A stretch of DNA of 64,000 bases, from positions 4,274,501 to 4,338,500 of the forward strand of contig NZ_CP108356.1 of assembly GCF_036237315.1 (NCBI RefSeq), written 5' to 3'. The translations under genes were made by a program, and so were the position numbers. The DNA is from Streptomyces sp. NBC_01351. Its GTDB lineage: Bacteria > Actinomycetota > Actinomycetes > Streptomycetales > Streptomycetaceae. The notes below the pieces were generated by a model. That model made no database searches and was not told where the DNA came from. It worked only from the letters and a program-made list of their open reading frames with translations. Every line of letters starts with the position of its first letter. Position 1 is the first letter of the stretch. Positions 61,346-64,000 of the stretch are shown here, piece by piece.

Positions 61346-61389
61346 GCCACGCCCGTCCCGCCGCGCACCGCGGCCGGGGCGGGCGTGGC
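61346..61389. terminator. Bidirectional terminator between I36 and membrane gene
   Basis: Arms GCCACGCCCG (61346-61355) and CGGGCGTGGC (61380-61389) plus an inner CCCGCCGCG/CGCGGCCGGG stem, between two convergent stop codons. Confidence 0.7.
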
Positions 61390-61394
61390 CCGTT

Positions 61395-61844
61395 TCAGGG
61401 CCGGTTGCGGCGCCGCCACACGGTCGCCCCCACCGCGGCCAGCGCGAGCGCGAGGGCTCCGTACGTCCACAGGAGCGCGGGGTCCGGGCGGTGGGCCAGC
61501 GAGGTGCGGGTGCCCGCCAGGGCGAGGGCGAAGACCGCGTAGCTGCCCTCCACGCCCTGGAACCGGGTCGCCCAGCGCAACAGCAGGCCGCCGACCAGGC
61601 ACAGCACCCCCCAGACGGCGAGGTAGGGCCAGGGGGAGCCGGGCAGCGGATCCAGCGGGAGGTCGGTGGCCGCCCAGTGGTAGGCGGCGTAGCCGGCGGC
61701 CACCAGGCCGGCCGCGGTGGCGGCGGACCAGCCCAGCGCGACGAGCGCGGCGAGCGGTCTCGGGCGCGCGGTGCCGGTCTGTGCGCCGTCCTCCGCCTCC
61801 TCGCCCGTCCGCGCGCCGTCGGTCTGGCCGGTCGGGGTGATCAC
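61395..61844 (-). CDS. Small four-TM membrane protein
   Basis: A 149-residue membrane protein. A charged N-terminal tail (about 28 residues) is followed by four hydrophobic stretches (LAALVALGWSAATAAGLVAAG, YLAVWGVLCLVGGLLL, YAVFALALAG, LLWTYGALALALAAVGA). No known family motif. Confidence 0.72.
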   Translation of the reverse strand: MITPTGQTDGARTGEEAEDGAQTGTARPRPLAALVALGWSAATAAGLVAAGYAAYHWAATDLPLDPLPGSPWPYLAVWGVLCLVGGLLLRWATRFQGVEGSYAVFALALAGTRTSLAHRPDPALLWTYGALALALAAVGATVWRRRNRP

Positions 61845-61975
61845 TGATCGGGCTCCTGCGGTGTGCGTGTGTCTGTCTCCGTACGTGTCGCTCCTGAGGA
61901 CGTCTGCCCGGGGCCTCGGGTTGCCCCGGGAATGGACGCGCGGTGTGCTCTGTTCAGAGGGGTGTGGCAGAAAGT

Positions 61976-61996
61976 TCGAGTTTCAACTAAACTCGA
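61976..61996. promoter_or_regulatory. Inverted repeat upstream of pirin gene
   Basis: TCGAGTTT (61976-61983) and AAACTCGA (61989-61996) are perfect 8-base arms around CAACT, 20 bases before the pirin start. AT-rich for this genome. A MarR- or redox-type operator that would block the promoter or ribosome access is likely (inference). Confidence 0.6.
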
Positions 61997-62016
61997 CGCA
62001 GAAGGAGGTCCTGACC

Positions 62017-63000
62017 ATGCCCGCAGTGACTGTTGAGAACCCGTTGACCCTTCCGCGAGTGGCCGAGCCGCAGGCCGCCGTCGCGCGCAAGGTGCTGGCC
62101 GTCGTCGCCGCCCCCGGTGGGTTCGAGGGCGAGGGATTCCCGGTGCGCCGCGCGTTCGCCGGGATCAACTACCAGTACCTCGACCCGTTCATCATGATGG
62201 ACCAGATGGGCGAGGTGGAGTACGCGCCGGGCGAGCCCAAGGGCACCCCCTGGCACCCCCACCGAGGCTTCGAGACCGTCACGTACCTGATCGACGGAAC
62301 CTTCGTCCACCAGGACAGCAACGGCGGCGGCGGAGTCATCAACGGCGGTGACACCCAGTGGATGACCGCCGGTTCGGGCCTGCTGCACATCGAGGCCCCG
62401 CCGGAGTCCCTCGTCGTGTCCGGAGGGCTTTTCCACGGCCTGCAGCTGTGGGTCAACCTCCCGGCCTCCGACAAGATGATGCCCCCGCGCTACCAGGACA
62501 TCGGCGGCGGCCAGGTCCAGCTGCTGACCACCCCTGACGGCGGCTCCCTGCTCCGCGTGATCGCCGGTGAACTCGACGGCCACCAGGGCCCTGGCATCAC
62601 CCACACCCCGATCACGATGATCCACGCGACCGTCAGCCCGGGCGCGCAGATCACCCTCCCGTGGCGCGAGGACTTCAACGCCCTCGCGTACGTCATGGCC
62701 GGGCGCGGCTCGGTCGGCGAGGACCGCCGGCCCATCCGGACCGGGCACACGGCCGTCTTCGGCGAGGGCGGCTCGATCACGGTGCGGGCGGACGAGTCCC
62801 AGGACTCCAATGCCCCGGACCTGGAGGTCGTCATCCTCGGCGGGCGTCCGATCCGGGAGCCGATGGCGCACTACGGGCCGTTCGTCATGAACAACAAGCA
62901 CGAGCTCCAGCAGGCCTTCGACGACTTCCAGGCCGGCCGGCTGGGCACCATTCCCACCACCGCCCGGGAGCGGACCAAGTCGGCGGAGCAGCACTCCTGA
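62017..63000 (+). CDS. Pirin family protein
   Basis: A 327-residue bicupin metalloprotein. The N-terminal cupin has the metal site in PWHPHRGFETVTYLIDGTFVHQDS with GGDTQWMTAGSGLLHIE; the C-terminal cupin is VSPGAQITLPWREDFNALAYVMAGRG. Pirins bind iron or other metals and may have quercetinase or regulatory roles; in Streptomyces a pirin affects beta-oxidation. AGGAGGT 5 bases before the ATG gives a very strong ribosome site. An operator-like repeat lies upstream. Confidence 0.93.
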   Translation: MPAVTVENPLTLPRVAEPQAAVARKVLAVVAAPGGFEGEGFPVRRAFAGINYQYLDPFIMMDQMGEVEYAPGEPKGTPWHPHRGFETVTYLIDGTFVHQDSNGGGGVINGGDTQWMTAGSGLLHIEAPPESLVVSGGLFHGLQLWVNLPASDKMMPPRYQDIGGGQVQLLTTPDGGSLLRVIAGELDGHQGPGITHTPITMIHATVSPGAQITLPWREDFNALAYVMAGRGSVGEDRRPIRTGHTAVFGEGGSITVRADESQDSNAPDLEVVILGGRPIREPMAHYGPFVMNNKHELQQAFDDFQAGRLGTIPTTARERTKSAEQHS

Positions 63001-63086
63001 GCAGCGCTCCTGAGTAGCGCTCCCGGACCTGGGACTCCCCTCAGCAGCCCCGTCTCCCTCCCCCGTGGGAGCCGGGGCCTCCGGCG

Positions 63087-63114
63087 GGGCGCGGCCTTCC
63101 CCGGGGCCGCGCCC
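63087..63114 (+). terminator. Terminator of pirin gene
   Basis: Arms GGGCGCGGCC (63087-63096) and GGCCGCGCCC (63105-63114) around an 8-base loop, 86 bases past the pirin stop. Confidence 0.6.
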
Positions 63115-63151
63115 TTGCTGCTGCCCGCCGGACCTCCATGGGGTCCTGCCC

Positions 63152-63697
63152 ATGCACCCGGTCGCTCGCCGCCGATCCCGCCTCGCCCTGCGCGAGTTGG
63201 GGCCCGCCGACGTGGACGCCGTCCACGCCGTCCACGGCAGCGCCGAGGCGACCAGGCACCTCTCCTTCGAGCCGCGCACCCGCGAGCAGTGCGCCGGCAT
63301 CGTCGCCCGCTCGATCGCCTCGGCCGGCGCCGCGCCCCGCGAGGAGTACGCGCCGGCCGTCACCGAGGGCGGCGAAGGCCCGATGATCGGCTTCGCGCGC
63401 CTGGCCCTCGATCCCCACCAGCATCGGGCCGCCACCATGGGCTTCGCCCTGCGCCCCGACGCCTGGGGCGTCGGCCACGGCACCGAGACCGTCCGCCTCC
63501 TGCTCGACCTCGCCTTCGACGACCTGGACCTGCACCGGGTCTGGGCGGCCCGCGCCCCGGAGAACGAGGCCTCGGCCAGGACCCTGCTGTCCGCGGGCAT
63601 GACCGAGGAGGGCCGCATCCGCGGGCACGTCCTCGTACGGGGGCGCCGGCGGGACTCGGTCGTCTACGGGGTCCTGAAGGAAGAACGCCCGCTCTAG
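63152..63697 (+). CDS. GNAT family N-acetyltransferase (RimJ-like)
   Basis: A 181-residue RimJ/RimL-type acetyltransferase: ATMGFALRPDAWGVGHGTETVRLLLDLAFDDLDLHRVWA is the acetyl-CoA and helix signature (GVGHGTE), followed by NEASARTLLSAGMTEEGRIRGHVLVRGRRRDSVVYGVL. Targets may be protein N-termini or small amines. The ATG at 63152 gives the natural start. Its stop overlaps that of the convergent exporter gene by 4 bases (CTAG). Confidence 0.88.
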   Translation: MHPVARRRSRLALRELGPADVDAVHAVHGSAEATRHLSFEPRTREQCAGIVARSIASAGAAPREEYAPAVTEGGEGPMIGFARLALDPHQHRAATMGFALRPDAWGVGHGTETVRLLLDLAFDDLDLHRVWAARAPENEASARTLLSAGMTEEGRIRGHVLVRGRRRDSVVYGVLKEERPL

Positions 63698-64000
63698 GCC
63701 GTGGGCCCGGGCTCCGGCTCCGGCCCCGGCTGTGGATCCGGCTCCGGCTGGGCGTACCGGGCACGGAGTTCCGAGATCACTCCGAAGAGGGCCGCCGCCA
63801 GCGGTACCGCGAGCAGCATCCCGAGGATTCCGGCGACGCTCGCCCCGGCCGTGATGGCCAGCATGACCACCGCCGGGTGCATCTGCACCGTGCGGCTCTG
63901 CACCATGGGCTGCAGGACGTACCCCTCGATCATCTGGACCAGGAGCACCAGGCCCAGCACCCACAGGCCGATCACCCAGCCCCGGTCGGCGAGGGCGACG
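63694..64000 (-). CDS. AI-2E family transporter, C-terminal part (runs off window)
   Basis: The last ~101 codons of a PerM/AI-2E-type membrane exporter: VLGLVLLVQMIEGYVLQPMVQSRTVQMHPAVVMLAITAGASVAGILGMLLAVPLAAAL is the conserved end of the family, with the QPMVQ motif, then a cytoplasmic tail rich in Pro and Glu (EPDPQPGPEPEPGPTA). The 5' part lies beyond base 64000. Confidence 0.88.
   Translation of the reverse strand, partial: VALADRGWVIGLWVLGLVLLVQMIEGYVLQPMVQSRTVQMHPAVVMLAITAGASVAGILGMLLAVPLAAALFGVISELRARYAQPEPDPQPGPEPEPGPTA

Overview
The window looks like core-chromosome DNA of a Streptomyces species. It is very GC-rich with GTG and TTG starts, carries a mycothiol-type enzyme, a bacterial proteasome activator, three eukaryotic-type Ser/Thr kinases, a branched-chain 2-oxoacid dehydrogenase (bkd) operon and a WhiJ-type regulator/DUF397 set. 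It also holds a perfect ParB site (parS) and a one-mismatch site. In Streptomyces parS sites cluster around oriC, so the window probably lies fairly near the origin. I see no tRNA, rRNA, CRISPR array, insertion sequence or prophage.

Layout. 1-3550 (mostly minus strand): quinone oxidoreductase end, K+ channel, moeA and a MobA-like protein. 3551-4154: gene-free tract of hairpin repeats. 4155-9676: proteasome activator, MacB-type ABC transporter with its PadR regulator and operator, secreted protein. 9837-14643: two divergent Ser/Thr kinases, a PPOX flavoprotein, a NarL-type regulator. 14952-18580: bkdA-bkdB-bkdC. 18677-21092: small and unknown proteins and a GNAT enzyme. 21111-30070: three tandem paralogous genes for ~920-residue secreted beta-helix/PKD/C-terminal-repeat proteins, each with a conserved promoter-leader and a strong terminator. 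30086-36148: PPOX enzyme, secreted protein, WhiJ-type cluster, glutaredoxin, DoxX and an ECF41 sigma factor, membrane proteins.

36435-40120: secreted repeat protein, a nucleotidyltransferase gene broken by one in-frame amber codon, then a papain-like protease fused to a six-repeat propeller-like domain followed by a chagasin-like inhibitor. 40253-47949: NTF2-like, DUF418, GntR plus MFS pair, HTH/HEAT-repeat protein, mycothiol-dependent isomerase, nitrilase. 48187-54722: third kinase, LURP-one, ATP-grasp-like, DUF4240, PPOX, NHLRC2-like thioredoxin, SAP/DUF6434. 54725-64000: M18 aminopeptidase, putative zinc-binding protein, acyl-CoA dehydrogenase with paired operators, SseB-like, ArsR-type regulator behind a 25-bp triple repeat, I36 inhibitor, pirin, GNAT, AI-2E exporter (partial).

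The most interesting items are the three tandem surface/secreted paralogs with their shared leader, the linked protease-propeller and inhibitor pair, the ECF41 sigma factor facing a DoxX gene with a matching promoter, and the parS site that forms the moeA stop / channel start overlap.
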